This document shows positions 47,732 through 60,612 of a stretch of 64,000 nt of DNA, in pieces. Positions within the stretch are counted from its first letter, which is position 1, and every line of letters begins with the position of its first letter. The DNA is taken from assembly GCA_037176705.1 (NCBI GenBank), contig CM073887.1:60597001-60661000 (forward strand), written 5' to 3'. This DNA is from Molossus alvarezi. Taxonomy: Eukaryota > Chordata > Mammalia > Chiroptera > Molossidae. Below the pieces are notes generated by a model. The model was given only the letters and a program-made list of their open reading frames with translations. It was not told where the DNA came from and searched no databases. The translations under genes and the position numbers were made by a program.

Positions 47732-49173
47732 AAAAAGTACAGTTTACTGTATGTCAATTACACCTCAATGTAAAACAACTGTGGAGGCAGATGATAGGTA
47801 CAACAAGGTCCTAGAAAAAGTAGGAAGGTGGTAGGCAAAAAGCAGGAAGGCTCTTTGTTGGAGCTGAGGTATCAGACTCCCATTGTGACTTAGCCATCCC
47901 GTGGTGGGGTGAAAGGTGGAGCAGAAAAGTTCTTTCTCCCCTCAGTAAAATGAAGAGGACTGTAATTCCTGGGCATCCCAAGGGTATAGTAAGAATTAAA
48001 CAACTGCAAAGTTTGTATAAGGCATTACTCATAGCAGACGGGGCTCCAGCAGATAACAGTAAACATCAGCTTTTCCTCCTGGGACATTCTGCATGTCCCC
48101 AAAACACTTGTGTAGCCAACAGCAGGAGACTCACTATGGCTGGAGCTGGGTAACAGTATCTCCCAGGTTGTAAAATAAAAGCCTCACCAGTTATCAAGGG
48201 CTGAACTTAAGGAGCTCTTTTTAGCCTGCCAACGTCCTATGCTCACACAGGAAAATCCAGTGCCCATAAATATCTGCATAAAGTCTTAGGCAAATAAATG
48301 GCAATCTGAGTGACACTTATCCATCCTTCTCACATGGAAACAGCCTCAGTGTCTCTTTCCCCTCTGAGCTCTGCATGGTTTTCTCCAATGGGAATTAAGC
48401 TCCTGTGACTGAATTTGTCTGAAATCCCGACTTTCCCCCCAGACAGCTGAACTAGACTCTTACTACTCTCAAGTGTGGCCTAGGGTTCAGCCACAACAGT
48501 GTCCCTGGGAGCCACTTGGACTCACACAATCTTAGCTCCAGCCCAGACCTCCTGGATCAGAAGCTGTATTTTAACAAGCCTATGCAAGGAGATTCACACA
48601 GAGTGGACAGAACCACTCTTCCCAAATCCGTAGGTTCTGCTTGGCACCTTATGCGCAACCAATTCAGATCCTCCCCAGCAATGCCACCAGCACCACCTTC
48701 ACCCTGCTATCCAGAACACAGGGCACCTCCCAGATTTATCTCATCCAATCCTAACGACAACCCTAAACCCAGGGGTGTGATGTGCTCCAGCTTGAACGTG
48801 TCTGCAGGCCAGACAGGTCACCATGCTACCCTGTCAGTGGTGGTCTGCAGAGCCCTTCCCACCTGCTCCAGCTGTGGGACCCTGACCATCCTTTGCCAAC
48901 CTAGAAGGCCTCACCCAGACATGGTGGTGTGACAGGTCCAGATGAACAGTTAATGGCTAGGCTGGTGGAGGACGTGCCATCGAACCATGGCACCTGACAA
49001 ATGTAGGCTCCAGGGCTGTAAGTCCTGCACACAAGGTAGCCCCTCCCAGCAGATGTTAGCAAATTGTGCCATATGCATCTCTTATAAACGAGAGTACATT
49101 GGCACAAAGCCTCACCCGCTCAACACATGGAACCTGTTATCACCCCTCACAACAGTTCCACAACCTAGGCTCC

Positions 49174-49218
49174 CAGGGATATACAAATTAAAACCACCAT
49201 GAGACACTACTATCTACC
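49174..49218 (+). repeat. 45-bp isolated L1 segment
   Basis: Matches 46938-46982 at 43 of 45 positions (CAGGGATATACAAATTAAAA and onward). It is bracketed by GGCTCCCA at 49168-49175 and 49222-49229. No other L1 sequence adjoins it. Confidence 0.8.
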
Positions 49219-51101
49219 CAGGGCTCCCATCACAATAGCCCTGCTTTTCCTTGCCTTCACCACCTCTGACACTCTATTCAGCTTTCTCACTGTTGTCTGT
49301 CCCACCACCTGCAATTATGTGTCACAAGAGCAGGGACCTTGGTCTTGTTCACTGTAACCTTCTTGGTGCCTGCGACAGTGTCTGGCAAGAGCAGGAACTT
49401 AAGTGCCAACTGATGAATGAAAGAATGAACGAACGGACAGATGAAGAAATAGATGGATTAAGAGATGAATGAGGTCCCACTTACTGTGCTAGGTCCCACC
49501 ATATTTATTCCGAGTCAGGATCTGCAGCCACAAATTTGGTATCTGGAGAGCAAACATATCTTGACCTACTTCCAGCTGTTACCTGCATTGTTCACCCCCT
49601 GAGAATCATGGGAACGGGGGGTGATTCTCCACGGTCCTCACTCACCTCCACAAGGGGCAAGGCAAAAGGTGCCACATTTGGGTGGTCAGGGCAGGCAAAG
49701 GCTGTTGCCAGGTTAGCAGAGGCTCTACTACTCATTCAAACAAACATGTTTGCTCAGCACAGGCCAATGGCTGGGTCTTCCATTTTCAACACAGTAGTCT
49801 TGGAAGTTACCACAAATATTTTCTCCAACTTACCTTCTTGGCAACCCTGAAATTATTCCAGAGGGTTACATAAGGAGGGAGAAGGGGAGTAGCCACGGGA
49901 GGTTTTTGCAAAACCAGACAGAAAAGCAATGTGGAAAGCAAACCTCACGATCCACGTGGTAACTCAGAGACAGGATTATCTGCAAGGTGACAGGTGGCAC
50001 TGCTGGGCATGGCAGATGAATGGCAGGTTGCTAATAGAGGGTGAAGGCATAGTGAAGGGTCACCACAGCTTGAGGCTATTTGCCACCAACAACCAACTCA
50101 ACCACCTGCTGATGGCCTGGGGGAGGGGAGCCTGACTGCCTAATGGCAGCACTTTCTACCTCACCCTGAATCACCTGCATCACACAGGAGGTGGAGGGCC
50201 AGCAAAATACACTTGAGCCTGCCCCATGGCTAAATGTCAGAGGAGACTCAAGGTGATGCACAACAGCAGCTTCTCCTTATTTGAAATGCATGCCGACAAA
50301 AACACTGAGAACTGCGAACAGAGAAGATAGCGCTTTTCACTATTTCATTACTTCCTCAGTATTTTAAACCTATTTTTTTAATGTTTTTTTCTTGAATTGT
50401 TATTTTTCCCTTCTCACCATCACCACATAGATAATGCCAAACACAAGAGAAATGCAGCAGTGTGACGAGGGGAGAATGCAAACATGTTTGTTACTACAGC
50501 CTACATCAACGTGAAAAAAGAGGTTATGAAGGCTGCAAATCTACCTGTCATCCCACCAAAACAGCTTGGTCAGGGCACCTCAACCCCATCTCTCAGAGCA
50601 GCTCCTTGGACCCAGGGCTGCTCCTTCCTCCTGGAGCCCCAACTCCAGATCCTTTCCTTCTCTCCCTCCACTTCCTCACTATTGCCAGGGAGTCCCACTT
50701 CAGGGAGTGTCAAATCTACAACACAGGCCCAGAGATGACCTCTGGACCCCAACGCTCACCCGGTAGCTCTTCTTCCACATCTCAAAGGCACTTTGGGTGT
50801 CTCAGACCAATGGCCAATGGCCAACTCCCCTGACCCTCTGCTCCTATAAGACTCCTGCCCCGGGAGCAGCAGCAGCACCTTGGACCAGGCAAGCCTGAGC
50901 TTGTATCCCCTTTTCTCTCACCTCATGTAAGCACTGCACCTCCAAATAAACTAACCCACACTAACCCTGTTAGGTGTGTCTTCAAACTCCTGATATGGTG
51001 GGCTGAGGCCCACCTCTGTTCATGCCTACATATCGCTCTCTAACTTTTTTGTTGTTAACTGTATTTTTTAAATTAATTTATTTTTGTTATAGATGCTTCT
51101 C

Positions 51102-51298
51102 CTTTTTTTTAGACAGCAAGGAAGGGAGAGGGAGAAAGAAAAATATCAGTGTGAGTAACATGGATTGGCTGCCTCCTGCATGCCCCCTCACCAGGGATCA
51201 AACCCATAACCTGGGCATGTGACCTGATAGGGAATTAGACCAGCAACCTTTTGGTGCATGGGACAATGCCCAACCAACTGAGCCATACTGGCCAGGGC
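51102..51298 (-). repeat. VES-type SINE, older subtype
   Basis: Ends CCATACTGGCCAGGGC. Sense orientation within MED26 intron 1. Confidence 0.88.
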
Positions 51299-51699
51299 TG
51301 GCGCCCTAACTTATTATGCAGTGTGACCACATCTGACCTAACATGGTGCTTGGTGGGCACACCAAGGATGACCCAAGGCTTGATGAGCTCCCCTCCACGA
51401 CCATGTAGAGTCCTGTCCCACCCCGACCTTGATCCTCTTCTCCTCCGAGAGTATCTACTGAGCCACTACTGTTGTTACAAGTGTGTCCTCCTGAACTCCA
51501 ACAGCCCCAGGAAGCATGCCAATTGGAACATCACTGCTCAGGTCTGACCCAAAGGTCAAGCTCTGAGGCACTGTCTCCCCCTGAAACCCTCGCACCCCCA
51601 CCAGCCTGAGCCATGACAATGTTTCTCTGGGTGACTTTCCCTCCCTTATCCAGAGTCTGAGAAAATTATGTAGTTGAAACTACTACATCAATACACACT

Positions 51700-51960
51700 G
51701 TTTACTTTTTCACTGAACACTTCTCCTCTTTCCTCTTGCTACATAATCTTCATAATGATCATGTTTAACAGCTAAATGTTCCATCAATGCATCATAATTT
51801 CCTTGACCTTCTCCAACTGTTGGGACAGTCCACTTTCTTCTGAGCTCTCCTACCACAACCAGTGCTGCAATGAACATCTTCAAACATACAACTCCCTCCT
51901 CGTTTTTAACTCAGGGACAAACTCTCAGGTGTTCAACTTTGTTTCAAAGATTCAAACATT
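51700..51960 (-). mobile_element. Probable L1 3' UTR fragment
   Basis: CAGTGCTGCAATGAACATCT and neighbouring text match the familiar old L1 3' UTR. Ends unclear. Confidence 0.5.
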
Positions 51961-52224
51961 TTAATGGCAACTGGTACTACCTCAACTGTTTTTAATTCCT
52001 GACTTGCATAGGGCAATGATCCTGTTACCAAGGGGAGAAAGAAGGCAAAGGGTCCCTGAGAGGTGGGCCTACCTGTCTGGTAAAAGTGCCCATGGGAGGA
52101 GAGCCGTTATCCTGTCATTATCTATTCTCTGACTTGGCACAGGTATGCCAGGGTGTCTCCAAACGTGAGGGAAAGGAGAGGGACCCAGTGCAGTGACCCT
52201 CCAGGACTGGCACTGAGGCCACAT

Positions 52225-52300
52225 TGCTCACAGAAGCTCAGAGAAGTAGAACTTGTCCAAGGTCAGACCAGGTGAATGCATACCTGTCTGACTCCAAATC
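52225..52300 (+). repeat. MIR-like remnant
   Basis: CTCAGAGAAGTAGAACTTGT then CCAAGGTCAGACC follows the MIR core. Confidence 0.5.
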
Positions 52301-52457
52301 TAAGGGCTTTGGTGCTGCCACATTATACACTGCATTCCAGAATAACAAATCTTCAACATTTTCATTTTCAAAGTCTATTTTGCCAGTGCCTCTTGGTGGT
52401 AAGAAACCAATTTCCCACTATAATTTAATGTCCATAGTACTTAAGATTAGAAATTGA

Positions 52458-52673
52458 GCCAGCTGGTGTGGCTGAGTGGATTGAGCATCATACCCATGCA
52501 CCAAGAGGACACCGGTTCAATTCCTGGTCAGGACAAATGCCCACGTTGTGGGCCCAGTCCCCAGTGGAGGGCATGCAGGAGGCGGCCAATTGATGTTCTC
52601 CCTCATCCATGTTTTTATCTTTCTCTCCCTATTTCTTCCTCTCTCTCCATAATCAGTAAAGAAAAAAACAAAA
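52458..52673 (+). repeat. VES-type SINE, older subtype
   Basis: 9-bp duplication AGAAATTGA (52449-52457, 52674-52682). Confidence 0.9.
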
Positions 52674-55021
52674 AGAAATTGAAATAGCCAACTGAAACAA
52701 TCACACACAGGCAAGCACTGGGACAAACTCATTTTCAAAAACTGACACTAGAAAACCTTAGGGAAAACACACTTAATGCCATCCATGAGTTTGCCCTCTC
52801 CTGTCCCACGTCCTCATTGGCACAAAGAGGTGTCCCAGACTGTGTGGACTACTTGTTGCCTCTCAGTCACTGTTCGTTCTGCATTCTCTCAGCATCATAG
52901 CACTGCCATTCTCTAAGGCTGTTTTCAGGCTGCCCCCTTGGTGCTCTCAAGGCCCAGTTCTGTCCCAGCCCCAGCCCTGTCCAAACATGAACTATAATGG
53001 ACTATTCCTTTAGCCCAGGTCCTACACGGGTTCTGAGGACACTATGGTGATAGCCTAGCCTGCCTCCCGCATATGCCTTATCATCCTAGTTAACACAGCA
53101 GCACCTGCAGGAAGCATCCCTACCCAAATGTCCAGAACCCCTTTTCTCTCTCTCCTAAATAGAACAAATTAAATCCACAAAGCTTGTTACCTTCAAGAAG
53201 TCACATCAACAATTATCCCCTGCATACCCTCCAACGGCTGTTGAACTGTTCAGGTTGCATGGCACTGGCCCACAATCCCAGTCTCCAGGATTGCTCCAGA
53301 GCTGGGCACCTCGCTTGGCACCCTGCTGCCCTGCCACCCCACAGGTCCACAGCCCCTGGGGTATATGCAACACTAACAAAGACAACCTCACTTCTGACAA
53401 TAGCGCATCAGGCCTGCTGAGCCTTGATCATCATTTAAGTTTTAGAACTGGAAGGGAGAAAATGTGCCAAGGTGATGAACGAATCAAATATAAGTTTACC
53501 GGTAGCTGAAAGCCAGAATAATGTTACTGAAAATAATTCTAACAGCTACAATAAGTAAAACAAAAGTAATAAATAAATAAATAAATACAACACACTGACT
53601 GAGAAAACAACTGATATCAAATCATGAGTCCCTCTCAAACTATCTGATTTCCCCTCAACCTCCACAAAGGAGTCATATCCCCAGGATCCTGAGGTCGGAA
53701 TAAGCCTTAAAGAGAGGTCACTAGTCAGGCCAGGGCTCCAAATGCCACCTGAAAGTTATCCCTTTACATTTTTCTACTTTATTTTTGTCATAAGCAATAG
53801 TGCTGGGGCTTTGATGAGCAGGTTATATTTTTTCTACTGCCATTAAAATAAATGTATAGCTATTAAAATAAAATGGGGTCCCCTCCAAGCCAGTAAAAGT
53901 CCTTTTGCATGGCAGACAACACTGAGACCCCAGCATACAGCCTTCATGTGATGAAGCCTCTTCAACTCACAGATGAACTTGAATCTCTCTCTGCCCCTCC
54001 AAACAGATGCCACGCTCATCTCACAAAATGATTGTACATAGATGCAAGTCGTCTCCAGGTCTGCAGGAAGCAGATGTGCAGTCTGCAGCTGGGGGGAAGA
54101 ACAAAGCCATGCTTCCCTAAATGCTATTTTTCTGACCCTAAAACCCCATATTAAGGTGGAGGGCAGAGAAGAGCCCCCAGAGACTGCTGCATTTCTGCTT
54201 CTGCCAAGCTCCTTTGTGATCAAAGGATCATCTCACTCTTCCCTATTTCTCTAGGACTTTGGTTGGGGTCTCCTGAGGGGAGGCAGGGATTCATCCAACC
54301 ATGTTCAGCACCTACTAAGATACCATCCCACTCTACACCAGATTCTGTGTAGGATGGGGGCCAGGGGATAACCCTCAAGCTCTGGCTCACAAAGCCCCAT
54401 CTCAGTGATGGAGACAGGTGAGTGTCCCAGAATGGGGCTCTAGAACTTCAGGCATGCAGACACAGGACAGGGAGAGGTAAGGAGGCTGTAAAGTAAGAAG
54501 GGGTGAGCAGAGGCACCCTGTGCCAGCAACATGGGTTTGGGAGCTCAGCTTGCTGTGTGGAATCTGGGGTACCTTGGGGAATTACAGTGAAGGGATGAGT
54601 TGGGCTGTGGTCCCTATCACCCCCAAGTAGTGTCCCAAGCTCATCTGACTCCCTTGGCGGAAGCATCTGTGCCCAAAGCCCCTCTATGTGTTGCTGGCAC
54701 TGGAGTTAGACTATAGTACTCTGCAGTGGACAGGGAGAGTCACTTCCCTTCTCTAAGCCAAAAGCCTTGTCTGTGCTCCAGGAGGAAAGTGTTATCCAGC
54801 CCACAGGTGTTGCGAGGACTGGAGACAGACTATCCAGCACTTATCACAGGGGCACTGGCTCTCCTTCTGCCCTCTCCTGGCATAACCCTGGACTCCCACT
54901 AGGCTAAGTGAAGGGACAGCAGATACCATCCCACTCTACACCAACTTCCCTCCCATTGATAAGCCTACAGCCCTGCCTGCTGTAAGAGCTTGGATGAAAG
55001 ATGCACTGCAGAGAAATAGTA

Positions 55022-55270
55022 GCCCCAGCCGGGTTTGCTCAGCCGGGTTTAGACAGTCGACCCGCGGACCGGAGAGTCCTGGGTTCAGTTCCCGCTAAGG
55101 GCATGTACCTTGGTTGCAGTTTGACCCTGGCCCCGGTTGGGGTCGTGTGGGTAGCAGCCAGTCCATGTGTCTCTCTCACATCAATGTTTCTCTCTCTCTT
55201 CCTCCCTCTCTTCTTCCTGCTCTATCTGAAGATAAATGCAAAAATGTCCTAGGGTGAGGATTAAAAATAA
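55022..55270 (+). repeat. VES-type SINE, younger subtype (AGATAAATGC tail variant)
   Basis: Tail CTGAAGATAAATGCAAAAAT then GTCCTAGGGTGAGGATTAAA, the same variant as the copy at 30819. The head has a small local repeat (GCCGGGTTT). Confidence 0.9.
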
Positions 55271-55419
55271 GAGAAAGAATATGGTTGTTGTTTTTTTTAC
55301 AGCTTTAGTAAAGCCAATCAGGCACTTTATTTAAAATTTCTTTTTTTGTTTTTGTTAATAAATTGTTACATGTAGCTCTATAAATTATCACACTGACACT
55401 CCACGCTCTATCAGCCCCC

Positions 55420-55515
55420 TTTTACAGGGAGTAAGGTAAGGCACAGAGAAGTCACCTAATCTGCCAGAGATCACACAGTTGTGTGTCTGGGGCCCAGGCA
55501 GCCTTGCTCCCAAGC
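55420..55515 (+). repeat. MIR remnant
   Basis: AGGCACAGAGAAGTCACCTA then CTGCCAGAGATCACACAG is the MIR core. Confidence 0.7.
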
Positions 55516-56311
55516 ACTGGCTCTTCACTGTAAGCTCAGCTGCCTCACACAGAAATACAGATAAGGCACAGCCGTAGCCTTGAAGGCACTCCAGGCTTGG
55601 CTGGGCAGGCAGACCATGAGGTATTCAGTGTTCTGGGCCTCTGAGGAGGGAAACGAAAGGCATCTCTGAGGAGGCCGGAAGAGATCACAGTCTGCAAGCC
55701 AGACCAGGAAGGTGAGGACAAGCCAGGCAGGTGGGCACAGCAGGAGCCAAGGGCCAGGGGCACACAGCAACACAGCAAGTGCCGAGAACACCAGACGAGT
55801 TGGAGGGGACCATGAGCAGGCCATGTAATGGATCCCAGGCCATACTCAGAGCAGGGAGTGACATGGTCAGATTGCAGTTTTAAATAGCTGGCTCCAGTTG
55901 TTTGGTGGAGAACTCACTGCTGAGGCAACGAGACAAATCTGCAGGTGCTGGCCAACTCCAGCGAGCAAGATGGTGAGGGACAGGATGGGATGAGAGTGAG
56001 ATGAAAGGGGACAATGAGGCATGGAGAACCAAGGGGCTCAGAATGTGGAGTCCACCACTTGGGGCTACAGAAGCCAATGACAAGAAGGAGGATAGGGTGG
56101 TCACTGAAGCCAAGGAAAGGTGAGGCCTGCCTAAGGAGAGGAAACGGGGCAGGAGGGGAGAGCTTGTAACTGGATGCCAGGGAGCCGCTGTGGCGCTATC
56201 TTACTGATGTGTGCTTTCTAGCTGGTTCATTTAGCAAGGTTCTGAGCAACTTCTTCCCACGTTTCACCCACCCTGAGATGCACCAGTATATCAGTAAGAA
56301 AGACAGATGTG

Positions 56312-56553
56312 GCCCTGGCCAGTTTGGCTCAGTGGTTAGAGCGTCGGCCTGCGGTCCGGAGAGACCCAGGTTCGGTTCCCGCTAAGGGCACGTACTTCGG
56401 TTGCAGTTTGTCCCCGGCCCTGGTTGGTCGTGCGGGTGGCAGCCACTCGATGTGTCCCTTCACATCGATGTTTCTCTCTCTCTCCCTCCCACTCTATCTG
56501 AACAAAAAATGGAAAAATATCCTCGGGTGAGGATTAAAAAAAAAAAAAAAAAA
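56312..56553 (+). repeat. VES-type SINE, younger subtype, near-consensus
   Basis: 16-bp duplication AAGAAAGACAGATGTG (56296-56311, 56554-56569), A20 tail. Confidence 0.95.
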
Positions 56554-56569
56554 AAGAAAGACAGATGTG

Positions 56570-56799
56570 GCCAAGGTGGTGTGGCTCAGTGGACTGAGTG
56601 TCACCCTATGCACCAAGAGGTCACTGGTTCGATTCCAGGTCAGGGCATATGCCCGGGTTGTGGGCTTGATCCTCAGTGGGAAGCATGCAGAAGGCAATCA
56701 ACTGACGTTTCTCTCTCATTGATATTTCTATCTTTCTCTCCCTCTTCCTTCTTCTTCCTCTCTAATATCAATAAAAACATATTAAAAAAAAAAAAAAAG
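56570..56799 (+). repeat. VES-type SINE, older subtype, stacked after the younger one
   Basis: Followed by AGACAAATGTG, a one-mismatch third copy of the same target. Confidence 0.9.
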
Positions 56800-57871
56800 A
56801 CAAATGTGCCAACTGGAAGACACAGCCTGACTCAGAGATACTGAAATATGACTGAAAGGGACACCTTGCTCCTTCTCAGAGTGACCCTGAGCACTCAGAG
56901 GTGGAGAGGTGGGCAGAGGTACCTGGTCTCCCTCATACCCAGCACATCTTTTGGGACCAGATGCCATCGCCAACTGTCCCCTCCACTCAACCATGACTGA
57001 ACAGGTCTCCTAAGATTGGCATAATCAGCTTCCCTTCTCCACCAAGAATGGAGCAGCAGCAGTCACACTTAAATGCCACATCTCCATGCCCAGCCCACCC
57101 CTTGCTACACCAGCAACCTTTCTCAGCTCAGTTCAAAATAGCCCTGGAGCCCTAGGGGAAAAAACCTCTGCGTGCCTGAGCTCCTAGGAGGTCCTTCTGC
57201 CTGGACTTTCCTCCCTCAAAGAAGCCCTCAGGTGCCCACCTTTTGCTTCTCCATCCACTTCATCCACCAGCATTTTTCTGCTCCTTTTCTACTCAAAGTT
57301 ACTATACCCTGTCATCGTGTTCGTGCCCACCCAACACTGGCTGCAGGCACAGGTGCAAATGGACGGGACAGCCAAAGGAGTGAGGGTCTGGACTTGGAAT
57401 CCAGAACCTCCAATTGTAAGGTCACGAGCAAGTTACCATCCTGGGTCCCTTCTGTGATTCTAAGATAGGACAGCAATCACTCCCCTGTGGGACTGTGTGA
57501 GAATCGGCCCAGCACATAGTCAAGAGATGGCCAGATGGGTGTCCCAATCTGTCAATGGGAATCATTGCATCCATCACCTCTCGGGGCTCCTGCTAAAGTA
57601 GATGTGATCCTGAGGGCTCCAGGGCTTTTTTGAATGCTAAGATGACATCTGATGGGAATTACAGAAGATTCAGGGCAATGGACTTTAAGTTTCCCCACCA
57701 TAAGTAGCAAGAGCCTAACACTGGCTGCCTCTACATATCTGGTAAATACATCCTCTGGATTCTCAAAGCTCTGCCCTCACGCTCGGCCCAGAAGGCCTCC
57801 TGGAGCCAAGGCCAGCTCCACCTGCAATTTCCCTCACACACCTAACATCAGCTTTTGAGAAAGAGAATGGG

Positions 57872-58113
57872 GCCCTGGCTGGTTTGGCTCAGCGGTTAGA
57901 GTGTCGGTCCGCAGAACAATGGGTCACAGGTTCGATTCTGGTAAAGAGTACATACCTCAGTTGTGGCTCATCCCCAGCCCCAGTCAGGTCATGCAGGAGG
58001 CAGCCAGTCAATGTGTCTCTCTCGCGTTGATGCTTCTCTTTCTCTCCCTTTCTCTCCCTCCCACTATATCTGAAGATAAACAGAAAAATATCCTAAGATG
58101 AGGATTTTTTAAA
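57872..58113 (+). repeat. VES-type SINE, diverged younger type
   Basis: Head GCCCTGGCTGGTTTGGCTCA. Tail ATCCTAAGATGAGGATTTTT. Confidence 0.9.
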
Positions 58114-58192
58114 AAAAGAGAGAGTGGGCATTGGTAGGGAGGGGGTGCTAAGGCTTCAAGGAAGTTCTCTGGCCAGGTGAGGCTCCAGGTAG

Positions 58193-58324
58193 TCCTGGCA
58201 GAACCCCTAGGTCAGAGCATAATGCTGCCTTTCCTTGTCCCCCAGCCTTTATGCACCATCCTGGCAGAACCCCTAGGGCAGAGCATAATGCTGCCTTTCC
58301 TTGTCCCCCAGCCTTTATGCACCA
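58193..58324. repeat. 66-bp tandem duplication, 2 copies
   Basis: Units 58193-58258 and 58259-58324 differ at one base (CTAGGTCAG / CTAGGGCAG). Not derived from a recognised repeat. Confidence 0.93.
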
Positions 58325-58599
58325 GCTCTCAGCAGTGGAAGAGCAGGGGGCACCCACGAAGTGCCCCTCCATATATGCTGCTGTACAAACCACCACTCCA
58401 CACTTTCACTGACGGACCTACTCAAGCAGAGACTCAGCACATTATTAAAAAAGCATCATTTTATTAGCAAAATTCTGGAAACTGGCTCCATGATAATAAA
58501 ATGGTTCCTATCATGGAATATTATGCTGCAGTTAACAGACTGAGTTAGACTCGAATATAATAAGGACAGAGAATGCTGAATATGGCAAAATATGTGCCA

Positions 58600-58803
58600 G
58601 CCCTGGCCAGTGTGGCTCAGTTGGTTAGAGTATTGCCCCATTCACCAAAAGGTCACTGGTTTGATTCCCAGTCAGGGCACATACATAGATTATGGGTTCA
58701 ATCCCCCATGGACAGGGGGCAACTGATCGATGTTTTTCTCTCTCCCTTCCTTTCTCTTTAAAATTAATAAAAGCATGTCCTTGGGTGAGGAATAAAAAAA
58801 AAT
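58600..58803 (+). repeat. VES-type SINE
   Basis: Head GCCCTGGCCAGTGTGGCTCA. Tail TCCTTGGGTGAGGAATAAAA. Confidence 0.9.
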
Positions 58804-59454
58804 TAGTCTTAAAAGAAAAAAAGACACATGTGGCAGAATTTACGTAAAAATCACACATGGTGTTCTGGGATGTATCTCTACATGCACAAGAGATGTACTC
58901 CAGACCTAGGACAGTGGTTCTCTCTAGAGGGACAGAAGAAACTGCCATCACTGACTGAGGTTGAAGGGACCTTAGCTGCAAGTCAAACATTTAAAGTTTA
59001 AAGGAGGATATATTTATTGCTTGTGTACTGATAAATCAGTGAGAATGGAAAGAAGGAAAATGCAACATTTTAGGCAGAGAATAGGGCAAAAGAAAGCCCG
59101 AGAGTTAGGGCCACACCTGGATGTGCAGGCTTGGGTGAGCTGAAGGTCTGGGAGAGATGGGAGACTGTGAGCCACTGGAGTCAGTTCTGGACTGCACAGA
59201 GGGACACTGGGGTGTGGAAGATGACCCTAGGCCTGGTTTGCCAGATCACCTGTTTTGTCAGTGTAATTTATAATAGTTTTGTTGACTCTAGTGTCCTAGT
59301 CTGTATGATAAGATATACAGCTGCTCTCGCTACGAGGACAGGAAAAGAATCACAGCTACACCTCCTGACACACCTGGAATTACCGCCTCCCACATGCTGT
59401 ACCACCACTGTAAGGACACTGTCCCAGAGTCCTAGAACTGTGGTGGGGTAAGGC

Positions 59455-59525
59455 ACATTTTACAGATTCAGAAGCCAAGACTCAGAAATTAGATTCTGCC
59501 CAAGGTGACACAACTTACACACAGT
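59455..59525 (+). repeat. MIR-like remnant
   Basis: CATTTTACAGATTCAGAAGC then CCCAAGGTGACACAAC follows the MIR core. Confidence 0.55.
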
Positions 59526-59617
59526 TTGAGACACCAGTGTGGGCAGGATTTCGATGAGGTCTTGAGGTCCTCAGAATGAAGGTCAGGATGCCCAGATGAA
59601 TTAAAAAGAGAAATGGA

Positions 59618-59805
59618 GCCTGGTTGGTTTGGCTTAGCAGTTGGAGCGAAAGCCTGTGAACCAAAGGGTTGTAGGTTCAATTCTCAACCTTGAAGGAGGT
59701 AACTGATATTCTCTCTCTCCCCCTCCCTCCCTCCTTTCCTCCTTTCCACTCTAAAAATCAATGGAAAAATATTCTTGAGTGAGGATTAACAAGAGAGAGA
59801 GAGAG
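59618..59805 (+). repeat. VES-type SINE, shortened
   Basis: 13-bp duplication AAAGAGAAATGGA (59605-59617, 59806-59818). (GA)n in the tail. Confidence 0.92.
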
Positions 59806-60347
59806 AAAGAGAAATGGATATATCACTGACCGATGTAACATGGATACAACACCTCCATGGAGGGGAGGGGCAGAAAACTCCACTGGCCTTTGCCGCATCC
59901 ACCTGCAACCCACAGCAGCTGCTGTCCTCATATATCTCCCACACATGGAGAGCAGTAGCAGAAAAGACTGGCACAAGGGCACCCTGCCAGGAGTAGGGTC
60001 TCCAGGCTAGTGCTGGTTGGCACGGCTGAAGATGAGAGGCTCAGATGAATGGTGGGTAGGACACACAAGCATGTTAAAGGCAGAGGGGAGGACAGGGAAG
60101 GTGGAAGATGCCCCGAGAGTGGGCACCAGCACCAGATACCACAGTGCTGGAATGAAAGGCGCCATGGGCTCATCCTGTAAATAGCAGTCCCTAGGAAAGG
60201 AAGACTGCAATGAAGTCCTTAGTAACAAAGATCCTTTTCGCATCTGTCTCCTTATCCCTTCCTGACCCTCAGCAAATCTGTCATTTAGTCAGGCCAGCTT
60301 TCCTCCTTCCTTCCTCACCTAACTCACTCACAGACTTCCTTACTTCT

Positions 60348-60612
60348 TTTTTTTTTTTTTTTTTTTTTTATCCTCACCCGAGGACATTTTTCCACTTTTT
60401 GTACAGATAGAGTGGGAGGGAGAGAGAGGAAGAGAGAGAGAGAGAGAGAAACATCGACGTGAAAGGGACACATCGAGTGGCTGCCACCCGCACGACCAAC
60501 CAGGGCCGGGGACAAACTGCAACCGAGGTACATGCCCTTAGCGGGAACCGAACCCGGGTCTCTCCGGACCGCAGGCCGATGCTCTAACCGCTGAGCCAAA
60601 CCGGCCAGGGCA
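60348..60612 (-). repeat. VES-type SINE, younger subtype, near-consensus
   Basis: Perfect 16-bp duplication AGACTTCCTTACTTCT (60332-60347, 60613-60628) and a long T run. One of the youngest-looking copies. Sense orientation in MED26 intron 1. Confidence 0.95.

Larger units (their letters stand above)
45184..47785 (+). mobile_element. L1 fragment (ORF2 3' part and 3' UTR), interrupted by SINEs
   Basis: ORF2-type sequence begins near 45184 (CCCTCAGCAAACTAGGAACA, GAAAACTTCCTCAGCCTGAT) and runs to TACACCTCAATG near 47775. SINEs occupy 46436-46850 and 47496-47731. Many stops, so it is inactive. Confidence 0.85.

Noticed and set aside
56296..56810. Regularly spaced direct repeats that could suggest a CRISPR-like array
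   Set aside because: Only three repeats with SINEs between them. They are target-site duplications in a mammalian genome.
58148..58396. A frame with an internal 22-residue repeat on the minus strand
   Set aside because: The repeat comes from the 66-bp DNA duplication, whose length happens to be a multiple of three. No other coding sign.
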